A stretch of DNA of 64,000 nucleotides, taken from Delphinapterus leucas (taxonomy: Eukaryota > Chordata > Mammalia > Artiodactyla > Monodontidae). Below the pieces are notes generated by a model. That model did no database searches and was not told where the DNA came from. It saw only the letters and a program-made list of their open reading frames with translations. Shown here in pieces: positions 45,126 to 55,255 of the stretch. Where the stretch lies: assembly GCF_002288925.2 (NCBI RefSeq), contig NW_022098001.1:5193478-5257477 (forward strand). The letters are read 5' to 3'. A program made the position numbers and the translations under genes. Position 1 is the first letter of the stretch. Every line of letters starts with the position of its first letter.

Positions 45126-46116
45126 TCTGATGTACATTTCAATGGGTACTCTATCTATACGATGTACCAATTTCTCCATATCCTGAATACTATCTTTCTC
45201 TTTACCTCAGTTTCTCCTTAACTGGCTTATTTTTCCCCTAATCTGCCATCCATGCGGCAACTCCATCTAAGGTCATATGGGTTATAGGTCCCTTTAGACC
45301 AAGGATACCGCATCTGTGACTCTCCGTGGCCAGATGTTTCATTTGAGAAATGATTATTTTTAGTCTGAACTTTCTCTCTCTCACTGTTTTTGTAACTTGC
45401 TAAAATATTTGTATTGAGCATCTTCCTTTCCTTTCCTGGCTGAGATGAATCCAGAAGTATAGCTTTCCTTCTCTATCTAAAGCTGTCAAATATGCCATTG
45501 CCAGGTTTAGCTCAGAGAATTTACTGAATATTTATCTTTGGTCAAATAGCACAGGCATACCTGCTGAAAGAAATTGACAGCCTGGTAAATTATCTGAGGG
45601 TCTTATACTGAATCAGGCTTTGCCAAGATGGTATCTGCTTTTCGTTTAGGGGAAATACATTCATTCACCTACCCATTCACTTACTTATTCATTTATCCAT
45701 TCGTACTTCCCAAGGAGAATTAAGCTGTAAGTCTCTGGACTCTCTTAGGGGATACTTTTTGACAAAGTCATCTTCAGATAGATCTTTTAATGTTACATAG
45801 TTTACCGACAAGGACAAATGAGAAACAGGTATTTATGCAACAAATTCATGTGATCAATGACAAACTATTTTAATGATTTTTAATAAAAGCAAAACAAATA
45901 TGAGAAAGCAGAAAAAAAAAAGAATCATAATCAACAGGAGGAACACATTTCTTTCTCTTTTCTGAATCTTTACCTTTAACAGAATCCCAGATAATAGCTG
46001 CCGAACAATCACTTCCAGAGGCCTTCAGGATGCAATTGAAAATGTCTTTGGTTGTTTAACATAAAATGAATGATAATTACCCAGCAGGAAGGAAGAACAG
46101 TGGGCATCTGGGCAGA
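45126..46116. other. Unique sequence with a (CATT)-like patch
   Basis: A degenerate CATT/TATT tetranucleotide patch lies at 45657-45706, probably an L2 terminal remnant. Nothing else was recognised. Confidence 0.5.
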
Positions 46117-46192
46117 CGGAGAGAGAGAGAGAGAAGGAGGGAAGGAAGGAAGGAAGGAAGGGAGGGAAAAGAGAGAGGGAAAGGAAAGAATA
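46117..46192. repeat. Compound (GA)n-(GAAG)n purine tract
   Basis: GA repeats from 46118, GGAAGGAA units at 46136-46160, then degenerate purine sequence. Homopurine strand on plus. Confidence 0.92.
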
Positions 46193-46941
46193 TAAGGCCA
46201 GAGAGAAGTGGAGAGGAAATAAACTAAAAAAGTTATACACAAAAGGATGAAAATTGCTGGTGGCTTATAAAAGCAAAGGAAAGAATATAGAAGAAGTGGA
46301 GACAGGAACCAGCATCAGAGCAAATCCTTTCATTAATAAGAGTTCTTTTAAAGGTTGCAAGTGATAAAAACTCGATGTGAAGTAGGATACACAAAGAGTG
46401 AAAGATTATTTGGAAGCATACTGATGTATTTCTAGTAACCGAAGAAAGGATTAAATAACCAGTCCATGCAGAGTTAAGCTGTGCCTCCCGAACAATAGGA
46501 ACTGGGGACTCAAAGCCACTAGGATTCTTGTAGTGTATCTCTTATCTTTGCTTTTCTCCGTGTATCACATGTATCTTATCCCACTGCAGACCATCTGATC
46601 CCATATAATAGAAAACATAACTGCCAAGAGTTGGCAAGCTTCCTACCCCAAGCCTCCCACAGCCTGAGAGAAACTCACTCTCTTTCCTCAATTCCAGTTA
46701 GGAAAATCCCAGGAATTATTTTGAGTTGCCCATTTTGGATAATCGGTGCACACCTGAACCATCAGCTGTGGTGAGATAGGTGATGTCAGGTAAGAACATG
46801 GCAGTTCCCTCTAGAACCGCATAGCTAGAGTGGAAGGAAAAGCAGTTCCCAAGAGAGAGTGGGATTGTTTCCAGAAGGCTCTGGACAGACAAACTAGCAT
46901 TGCTCACTACTGTTCTCAAAGCAGCATGATTCCAAACCATT
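46193..46941. other. Unique sequence
   Basis: No gene or repeat family was recognised. Confidence 0.5.
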
Positions 46942-47230
46942 TGGAAACAGTTTAAAATGTTTTTTTAAATATTTATTTATTTATTTGGTTACACTGTGTC
47001 TTAGTTGTGTCAGGCGGGCTCCTTAGTTGCAGCACACGGGGCTCCTTAGTTGTGGCAGGCGGGCTTCTTATTTGTGGCTCCAGGACTCCTTAGTTGTGGC
47101 ATGCAAACTCTTAGTTGCAGCATGCATGTGGGATCTAGTTCCCTGACCAGGGATTGAACCCAGGCCCCTTGCATTGGGATCACGGAGTCTTATCCACTGC
47201 ACCACCAGGGAAGTCCCTGGAAGCAGCTTA
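46942..47230 (-). mobile_element. Older CHR-related tRNA-derived SINE
   Basis: An antisense copy at about 46956-47217. The tail is TTTA-rich, the body holds repeated 'ccttagttg' modules ('gggctccttagttgcagcac', 'ggactccttagttgtggcat'). The tRNA part is 'gatctagttccctgaccagg' and the end is 'accaccagggaagtccc'. The body differs from both CHR types in the window, so this is another, older subfamily. Diverged TSDs tggaaacagttta and tggaagcagctta flank it. Confidence 0.88.
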
Positions 47231-47934
47231 AGAGATAAGAGCAGATTATGGTAGCTTCCTGTCTCCCTAGAAAGTGTAAAACAAGTAGGCTCCTCCATGG
47301 GTCACCCCACCAGTGTCTGGTTTGGGGGCTCCATTTAATGCCTGGCAGATGCCTCCACAAAGCTGGCACAGTTTCAAGAAATACTGAGCACCCAGGAAGA
47401 CAAGTTCCTCCAAGGCCAATGTAAGTGTTTTCTTGTTCAAGAGCCTTTCACAACTCTCAAACTTTTGAAACGGATCCCTGAATACTACAGTTCATGAGCG
47501 AGCCACACCAGTAGAGGGCGTCTGTGAGGCGTGGAGGATTGGGGGAGGGGCACCATGGTTGCCGGGTAACTCCCTTGTGTAGAGTTTATGCCAAAGCCCC
47601 AGGGAGTTACTCATGACGCGATGAGGGAATGGGTAGGGAGTCAGGGAGACATTGGAAAGGAAGGGAACCAGCCTGTGAGTCAGGTCTTCACTCTGAAACA
47701 AGAAGCCCCTGCTTTTGGTGACATGGCTCCAGGAGCATTTCATTTACCCTCAGAAAACACTATGCACCCTGGGTTTGGATTTTTTGTCTTTTTGTTTCTT
47801 TTTTTTCTCAATCTTAGACTAGGCTCTTGTTTCCCCTTCATTTACCTGGTACTTTATGGGTAAGTAAAGTAAGATTTTGCTTTAAGGACATTCCAACTGT
47901 CTCTATTACCCAATTTTTAAAAAACAGACCATCA
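47231..47934. other. Unique sequence
   Basis: No gene or repeat family was recognised. Confidence 0.5.
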
Positions 47935-48085
47935 TTCTAGTCCATCTGTCCTGCTGGATTATAAAGTCCATGAGAGCCAGGGATCTGTCCAATATCATTT
48001 GTACTACTCTCTCTTCTACCTTTCCAAGCTCTTGGTGAAGTGTGGCCAGGAAGGCTCAGTAAATATTTGTTCAATTGAATCAATA
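47935..48085 (+). mobile_element. L2 LINE 3' end
   Basis: 'tccatgagagccagggatct', 'gtccaatatcatttgtacta' and 'aggctcagtaaatatttgtt' are the L2 tail. Confidence 0.72.
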
Positions 48086-48189
48086 TACAATCATATAACG
48101 CTTTGACGTAATAACAATGCCTACAATTAAAGGAGGCTTACAGCATATTGTCTATAGAAGATTTTTCTAGTTCACCCTTTCAGTTTTTC

Positions 48190-48295
48190 AATCTTATTCA
48201 ATTCACTTCAACCAATGTTTACTGAGGGGCTTACTCTATACAAGTCATTGTACTAGACACCCACAATATAGGTTCAGTGAAATTACCACTACATC
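48190..48295 (-). mobile_element. L2 LINE 3' end (antisense)
   Basis: 'caaccaatgtttactgaggg', 'cttactctatacaagtcatt' and 'gtactagacacccacaatat' read as an antisense L2 terminus, facing the plus-strand L2 fragment about 100 bp upstream. Confidence 0.6.
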
Positions 48296-49284
48296 TCCAA
48301 AAAGATGGGTGCTCATAAAGAAAAGTCAGACTGCTGCAGAAATAAGGAGTAGGCAGACTAAAATGTGACCACTATTTGCTGTCAGGATGTGGGGGATGAA
48401 GCTGACAGCTTCAAGCTGGCTGCAGATCCCAGCCTCCTTCAGCAGCTCTTGCATCAAGAAATCCAACAGCTAAACCCAGTATTTTGCTGCTGCTCTTGTT
48501 GCTGTTTTAAGAACAAGCTGGTGAGTCAGAAGGGCCACGTTTTTTTCCTCCAGTGTGTTCTCCAGAGAAGGGCACGGAGAGTTACTCCATTTGAAGAGTC
48601 ACAATTAATGTGGAGCCACTGCCTTAGGTTAACTAGATTATTCAGAAACCGCTTTGCAGACCGCTTAAAACTCTGATGCACTTAACTGCACAGTTGGACG
48701 GTTAAGAGCATGGTCTAGTTTTGTTTTGTTTTCCCTATGTCACTCCCTTTCTGGGAGTTGAAACATTCTTTTTCCATTGGGCCAAAGCCAGTTTTATTTT
48801 GTTTTGTTTTTTAATTCAGTGTCATATGCGTTGCCAAAGAGGGAGTGCTTTCCCTTCTCTCCAGATAGGAGGCTCCCAACGTTGCAAAAACTTTCAGGGA
48901 AAAAGTAGCAAAGTCAATTCAAACCAGAAACCTAAACATCCCAGACCATCCAGCTCCAGAAATGCCATGAGATTGAATTTTTCCTTCTTAGCCATCCTGG
49001 GAATAAATGAGTATGACAAAGCTATGACATTAGGAGGAAAGATATAATATTCAATAGACCTATCACAGGTCTTTCAACACCCTGACAGATGTGGGACCCA
49101 GGGAACAGTCACCAGAAATGTTACTCTGACCATATCTCATTTCTCAATTCTGCCGCTACGTCTCATAAAGGCCTGGCCTCTCTTTGCCTCAATTATATAT
49201 TGATACAAAGGAACAAATAATTCCTGCATTATCTTCTCCTATCCTTCCATCAGAAAAAAAATAATGTCAAATACCAGATAGCAG
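48296..49284. other. Unique sequence
   Basis: Open frames of 103-108 codons (48365-48676, 48721-49047) have no recognisable domain. Confidence 0.5.
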
Positions 49285-49400
49285 TTGAGATTTATGTATA
49301 AAAATATATTATATATACATCTGTAAGTATAACGTATTTTTGTGTGTATATATGTACTATGTATATATAACATATGTGTATGGGTATGTATGTATATAAA
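49285..49400. repeat. Degenerate (TATATG/TATA)n tract
   Basis: An AT-rich simple-sequence patch with repeated TATATA and TATGTA words. Confidence 0.8.
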
Positions 49401-50084
49401 TGTTTTCTTTCTCCGATTGGATTGTGGACTGCTAGAAGCCCCTATTTCAGGCCTCAAATACTTTATTCCTTCACACTATTCCTTGGCTTTTTTCCTTCAC
49501 TTTCCTCCCTGCTCTCTAGCTCTCTAAGCTTTAGTCATAATGGCCGACTGTCAGCTCCTACGCCCGACCAGGATGCAGCTCTCCTCAGGGATTAACTACG
49601 CGCTTCTTTCCGACTGGGATGTCCTTCTTCCCACCCCCTGTCACCGACCTTTGCCTATTTACTACTCTGCTTCATCATTGCTTCATACCATTTCCTCAAG
49701 AATCTTCTTCTGGAGTCCCTCAGACTCTGTCTTGGTCTGTGAATTTCTTTGTACATGCTTTCCTGAAATGTCTGTTGAGCTTTAGGCATGAGACAACTCA
49801 AAAGCTTTAGTAAACTTGAGTACACTGTGGTGCTTCTCAACTGTGGGCTTTCCCATAAAGTGACCTGACTGATCCATTTTATTGGTCAATCCCAGATGTC
49901 AGCATCTTTCCGTAATCTGTCTGGACTGATCAGCTTCCCCAGAGAAGACTCTTCCAGGCTCCCGCCTAAAGGGGAAACACCTGGCTGCCAGTGTGGAAAC
50001 CATTAGACCAAGACTAATGGGTATTGCAGCACTTAGTATGTAAATATTCATTCGCTCCTCCTGTTTTCAGTAAGTACCTGTATA
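49401..50084. other. Unique sequence
   Basis: Pyrimidine-rich at 49480-49640. No gene or repeat family was recognised with confidence. Confidence 0.45.
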
Positions 50085-50567
50085 GTTTCCTATTGCTAGT
50101 CCAACAAATTACCACATACTTAGTGGCTTGAAAGAATACAAGTGTATCATCTTACGGTTACATAGTTCAGAATCTGAAAGGGTTTTACTGGAATAAAGTC
50201 AACATGTGAGCAGGGCTGTGTTCCTTTCTATTCCTCCACCCTTTCCAGCTCCTGGAGGAACCCACACTCCTTGGCTTGTGATCTCTTTCTCCATCTTCAG
50301 AGCCAGGAATAGCAGTCAAGTCCTTCTCATGCTGCCGTCTCTCTGATCCTCCCTTTTCTGTCTCCCTCTTGGGCTTATAAGGACTCTTGTGATTACATTG
50401 GGCCCACCCAGATAATCCAAGACAATGTTCCAACTGAAGGTCAGCTAATTAGCAACCTCCATTCCACCTACAATCTTAATTCCCTTTTGCCATTAAGGTA
50501 TTCTTGGTTCTGGAAATTAGGATGTGGTTCTCTCTGAAGGCCAGTATTTTGCCTACCACAGCACCTG
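50085..50567 (-). mobile_element. MaLR-type (MLT1-like) LTR, antisense
   Basis: 'ccaacaaattaccacatact', 'tagtggcttgaaagaataca', 'gagccaggaatagcagtcaa', 'cttgtgattacattgggccc', 'acccagataatccaagacaa' and 'ccagtattttgcctaccaca' follow the antisense order of an MLT1-like LTR from end to start. Solo LTR, ancient. Confidence 0.75.
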
Positions 50568-50998
50568 AGTCTTCAACTGTGCCTACGGTGTCAAGTCCAG
50601 AGACCCTTGGTTTTAACATCCTCATAAACTAAATCTCCTGTTTTCTCTACGATGGGATGTAAAGGTGGTGGCAGTTAACAACTAGGAAGACTGAGGAATA
50701 GGTTTTAAGGGTCTAACTACAGTACTTCTGAAAAAAGAATTTCAACAAATCTTCCTGTTTTTATTTCTACCTTCACCCTCACACTTCTATAAATACAATA
50801 CCTGGTATATATGCCAGATATGCCAATTCCTGAGGCTTTAGAAGATTCCGTAGATTATACCAGTACATTGAGTTACTTCTTGACTTTCTCTGCTACGAGC
50901 TTAGGATTTAACTTTCTCAAGTGTCTTTAAGTTTTCTTTAAGAAAACTTGTGTTTTCTTTCCAGTTACTGTTCTCTTCTCTTCTGTTCTCTTTGTCCT
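50568..50998. other. Unique sequence between two LTRs
   Basis: Contains a 10-bp-arm inverted repeat around 50929-50949. It does not encode any retroviral protein that I can recognise, so the two flanking LTRs are not the ends of one provirus; they also point in opposite directions. Confidence 0.5.
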
Positions 50999-51613
50999 TG
51001 TGGTAGATTGATTACAGAAGTATTTCTAGTTATTCCCTTCCTCATATTCATGTGTCTTGTAATGTAAATATGCAGCTCCTCCAATTAAGAGATGGAGCCA
51101 ATTTTGCCATCCCTTAAATCTAGACAGGGCTTGTGGCTTACATGGGTCAGTAGAATGAGGCAGAAGTGACAATATGTCAGATCTGACGGTAAGAGCTCAG
51201 GAGACCTTCCACACTTTCACTCACATTCTTGGTATTCTCTTCCTTTTCTGTGTGAACAAGGCCCATCTAGCCCGATGGAAGATGGGAGCATGAGTCAGCC
51301 CAGTGGTCCCAGTAGAGGCCCCAGAGATATGAGAGCCCAGCCAAGGTCAGCAAAGCTGCACTTGACCTGCAGTTGACTGAAGATACTGAAGGAACCCTGC
51401 TGTGACCAGATAAATCACCCATTTGAGCCCTGCTCACACTGCTGAGCCACAGAATCATGAGCTAAATATTGGGTTGGCCAAAAAGTTCGTTTGAGTTTTT
51501 CCTGTTATGGAAAAAACCCGAATGAACTTTTTGGCCAGCCCAATAAATAGTTGTTGTTTTAAGCTGCTACATTTGGAGGTACATTGTTAAGTAGCAAAAG
51601 CTAACTCATACAA
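50999..51613 (+). mobile_element. MaLR-type (MLT1-like) LTR, split by mariner MITE
   Basis: Begins TGTGGTAGATTGATTAC at 50999 and ends 'ctaactcatacaa'. Internal blocks include 'gtgacaatatgtcagatctg', 'catttgagccctgctcacac' and 'gttgttttaagctgctacat', typical of MLT1-like LTRs. The polyadenylation-type segment 'gagctaaata' / 'aatagttgttg' is interrupted by the 75-bp mariner element. Confidence 0.72.
51467..51545. mobile_element. Mariner-derived palindromic MITE, 75 bp, TA target duplication
   Basis: The element at 51469-51543 is an almost complete palindrome. A left arm of 34 nt starts ttgggttggccaaaaagttc, a 6-nt centre tgttat follows (51503-51508), and a 35-nt right arm ends ctttttggccagcccaa. 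TA dinucleotides flank it (51467-51468, 51544-51545), the signature of mariner/Tc1 transposition. The arms match mariner terminal repeats abundant in cetartiodactyl genomes. No transposase is encoded. Confidence 0.93.
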
Positions 51614-51775
51614 CCTTTAAAAAAATCAATTTACTATTATTGAGTAGGAATTTAGGGATTGAATGTAAATGTATAGGTTCAACCCCCTATCTTTACCTGG
51701 AACTGTTGATTATTTTCTCAGTATGAGACCTTTTCTATAGGGAACCACAGAGCTATGCATAGATATCACATCAAA

Positions 51776-52430
51776 ACTTAGTTCTTAGAGACTCAAAGAC
51801 ATAGAAAAAAACCTGTAGTTACCAAAGGGGAAAGGTGGGGAGGAATAAATTTGGAATTTGGAATTAACAGATACACACTACTATCTATAAAATAAATAAA
51901 AAACCAGGACCTACTGTATAGCACAGGGAACTATATTCAATATCTTGCAATAACCTAAAATGAAAAAGAATCTGAAAAAGAGTATATAAGATGTATATAC
52001 TGAATCACTTTGCTGTACACCTGAAACATTGTAAATCAACTATACTTCAATAAAGAAAAAAAGTTTTTTTAATAAATTTATTTTATTTATTTTTGGCTGT
52101 GTTGGGTCTTTGTTGCTGCGCACGGGCTTTCTCTAGTTGTGGCGAGCGGGGGCTGCTCTTCGTTGTGGTGCACGGTCTTCTCATTGAGGTGGCTTCTCTT
52201 CTGGCAGAGCACAGGCTCTAGGCGCGTGGGCTTCAATAGTTATGGCTCAGGGGCTCTAGAGCGCAGGCTCAGTAGTTGTGGCGCACGGGCTTAGTTGCTC
52301 CACGGCATCGTGGGATCTTCCCGGACCAGGGCTTGAACCCGTGTCCCCTGCATTAGCAGGCGATTCTTAACCACTGTGCCACCAGGGAAGCTCCCCAAAA
52401 ATAAATTAAAAAAAAAATACTTAGTTCTTA
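51776..52430 (+). mobile_element. LINE-1 3' end with 12-bp TSD, its tail interrupted by a SINE
   Basis: L1 3' UTR sequence at 51788-52064 includes 'gacctactgtatagcacagg', 'aactatattcaatatcttgc', 'ctgaatcactttgctgtaca' and an AATAAA at 52049-52054. The poly(A) tail is split by an antisense CHR SINE and resumes at about 52396-52418. TSDs acttagttctta at 51776-51787 and 52419-52430 bracket the whole composite, showing the L1 arrived first. Strongly 5'-truncated (about 280 bp of L1). Confidence 0.92.
52066..52396 (-). mobile_element. CHR-1-type SINE nested in L1 poly(A) tail
   Basis: A complete antisense long CHR copy: TTTA-rich tail, 'gctgtgttgggtctttgttg', 'gtggcgagcgggggctgctc', 'cttagttgctccacggcatc', ending 'ccaccagggaagctcccc'. 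Its own TSD cannot be separated from the surrounding A-rich sequence. Confidence 0.93.
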
Positions 52431-53664
52431 AAATTTATCCATTTATTTTTTTCATTCATTTGCTTGATTTTTATAAAGCAATAACTTTGTCCAGGGCACA
52501 GCTGACACAGCTTTTGGTTTAAGATCATCCTTATTAGTCGAAGAAGTGGTCACCATGATGATACTTAATATTCCATGTGAAGCAAATTTTTATCCTTGAT
52601 TCCTGCAAACAGAATACACTATGTGTCTTTCCTTATTTTACCCTCCGGTCATATCTTCTATGATATTCTTAAATTGGAAGATTTTAGCATCATTGGTCAT
52701 AGGTTAGTATAGAAAATAAGTTTGAAATGTGGCTAGTTACATTAAAATCAGTTCTACTGATGAACTTCTTTGCTAATTTTGTACTAACAACCATTTAAAA
52801 TTGGATATAAATTAGCTCATCAAAAAACAGAGTAAAGCTTTCTAAAATACTAGCAGTATATAGTTCACAGTTCAATGTTTCCATTCAAAATAGTAAGTAT
52901 TAAGATCCAAAATCTTAATTTATGTCTCCTACTATGTACAATGCCTGGCTTTGTTGGCATTTGTTTGCCTGGATTTTATTTTTATCAACTCTTCATCATC
53001 TGAATAGTTATTTACTTTTCAAGTTTGATCATAAAAGAAATTATTTGAAATATTGCAGTGAGTCATTCAGCAGAACAGGCCTTTCATATATTTCAGGCAA
53101 GATTGCTATGTGTTTGACTCTGATTGTCAAATCAAAGCGGGATATAGTTCTAACCAATACAATAATTATTGTATCCCATCCTAATTATGAGGTCCAGGAA
53201 TACAATCATCACGACATAGAAACTTTTAATATTTTTTCTGAGCACTTAGCTTTTTGTTAATGCGGTTACAATTAAATGTGCTTGATCTAGCCCTAAACTC
53301 AGTGATAATAGCTGATTCACAGCCTTTGTAGGCAACATAAAGGATTTCTGAGCCAATATACAGCAAACAATAAGAGTAAAAGAATGCGATCATCTTGTGA
53401 CCTTGTTTACTAATGGATTTCGTGTTTCTCTTGCATTCACCAATGATCATTACCATTTCCTGGATGAAAGAAAATGCCAATGTCTTGGATGTAGCAACTT
53501 TACAGGAATATATGAAAGACATACAATATGGAAAACTTATGGAAGAGCCGAGTCCCAGTGAGAATACATGCTAAAAGAAATGGTAAAGATAGGATATGAT
53601 AACAACCCAAAGAGGAAATCGATGAATAGTAATAAAACTCTTTTTTTTTGAGAGCTTACCCCTT
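52431..53664. other. Unique A/T-rich sequence
   Basis: No gene or repeat family was recognised. Frames of 98-112 codons at 52922-53522 lack domains. Confidence 0.5.
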
Positions 53665-53850
53665 TCTATCTTCTCAACAATCCTATGAGATAAGTCTTAT
53701 TATCTTCATTTTATAGACAAGGCAACTGAAAAATAGAGAGTTTGTGTAACGTCTTGATATTATATAGCTAGAAGGGGGTGACGCTGGGACTTGTACCCAG
53801 GCCGTCTGCTTCCAGGGGCCACGCTCTAAACCCCTGCACACACTGATGAT
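53665..53850 (+). mobile_element. MIR SINE
   Basis: 'caacaatcctatgagataag', 'cattttatagacaaggcaac', 'gggacttgtacccaggccgt' and 'ctgcttccaggggccacgct' match the MIR order, including the terminal 'acccaggc' motif. Confidence 0.82.
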
Positions 53851-54166
53851 GATTCTACTCCAAAATGAAGTTGTATGCACGTTGCTTTCCATGGAATTTC
53901 ATGTTCTCTAATCCAACTGCCTCTGGTAACTCTAAAAATGCCCTACACGACCTGAAAATGATTATACTGGTGTGAATGGACATGTGTGTGGAATTATATC
54001 ATCTTCTTTTAAAAATTCTTTGTTTGGTGATTCTTCTAAATTCTTCTTGTAGCCTGCTTTTCACCTTTTGCTTTTATCTGGCTTTATTTTTATGAAATAC
54101 CTATGCTGGTGGTCTATTTAACTAATTAGTGAAAGAGTGACATACTTTCATGATTATTGCAGTTCT

Positions 54167-54395
54167 CATAGTCTCTTTCTTTTTTTTTTGCGGTACGCGG
54201 GCCTCTCACTGTTGTGGCCTCTCCCGTTGCGGAGCACAGGCTCCGGACGCGCAGGCTCAGCGGCCACGGCTCACGGGTCCAGCCGCTCTGCGGCATGCAG
54301 GACCCTCCCGGACCGGGGCACGAACCCATGTCCCCTGCATCGGCAGGCGGACTCTCAACCACTGCGCCACCAGGGAAGCCCCCATAGTCTCGTTT
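54167..54395 (-). mobile_element. CHR-2-type SINE with near-perfect TSD
   Basis: An antisense copy at about 54180-54382 with a short T tail, 'gcggtacgcgggcctctcac', a CpG-rich body, and 'gccaccagggaagcccc' at the end. TSD catagtctct/gttt lies at 54167-54179 and 54383-54395 (one mismatch). A 164-codon minus-strand frame across it is a by-product of the SINE. Confidence 0.94.
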
Positions 54396-54617
54396 ATGTT
54401 GCACAGGTGTGTAATCAATGCACCTTTTAAATTCTATGGAATGTGGTCCTCCTCCTAATTGCAGTAAATCGGTTGCACCAATCACTTTGAGCTGTTGGCC
54501 AACATAGTTATAGATTTCTACCAGGTGTTCCACCAAAAGGTAATCACCTAACGGTACAGAGTATTTCAACAGTGCTGAGTGTAAAACAAATCCAATGGTA
54601 AATCCAAAAGCTGGCTT

Positions 54618-54925
54618 CATAATTCATTCATTTATTTATTCATTCACTCAGAAAAATGCATTGTGCATTCTGTGCGTACCAGCCATTGAACTGAACATCG
54701 GGAAAATAAAAGGCATGATATGCACTCCCCTCTCTGCCTTCAAGCCTCTCGCAATTTAGTGGACATTATAATGAAATAAAGTATTTTATGACCCATGAGC
54801 AAAAAAGGATATATAAAATTTTCCACAAGAGCCCAAAGGAGTGAATGACTAAGTCTGCTTCGGAGTTATGAACTCAGAGTCAAAAAGGAGATAATGACAC
54901 TTGAGCTAAATGTTGAAGAATTTGC
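54618..54925 (-). mobile_element. L2 LINE 3' copy (antisense)
   Basis: 'ttcattcatttatttattca', then 'gtaccagccattgaactgaa', 'tcgcaatttagtggacatta' and 'gacacttgagctaaatgttg' follow the antisense L2 order. Confidence 0.7.
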
Positions 54926-55124
54926 CAGTTGTTCCTGGTGCAGGTCCCAGGAACATCAGCACATTTTATGTAGTTGACGCATGGGGTGCACACGGGGGAA
55001 GGGCTGGAGACAAGGCTGTGGGGTAGAGTCGATTTATATTGTGAAGGATCTTTTATCTTAGGAGACGAATTTAAACCCTTGCTCTTAATAACAGTAAAGA
55101 AATATGAAAAAATTTTAATCAGAT

Positions 55125-55255
55125 AAAATACCTAGCACATTGTCTTGTAATTTTCAGGGTACAAGTCTATCTCCCTCACTAGACTTGTCACAAGGGCCTT
55201 CCCATCATAGGTGCTCCATAAAAGTTAAGTGAATCCTGAGTGGTTGGATTAATAA
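55125..55255 (+). mobile_element. L2 LINE 3'-end fragment
   Basis: 'cctagcacattgtcttgtaa' and 'cataggtgctccataaaagt' resemble the L2 tail. Weak. Confidence 0.45.

Noticed and set aside
50085..51613. A provirus bounded by two LTRs
   Set aside because: The two LTRs face opposite directions, lie only about 430 bp apart and enclose no recognisable viral gene sequence. They are independent solo LTRs.
54126..54620. 164-codon minus-strand frame
   Set aside because: It crosses the CHR-2 SINE and unique flanks on both sides; no domain similarity.
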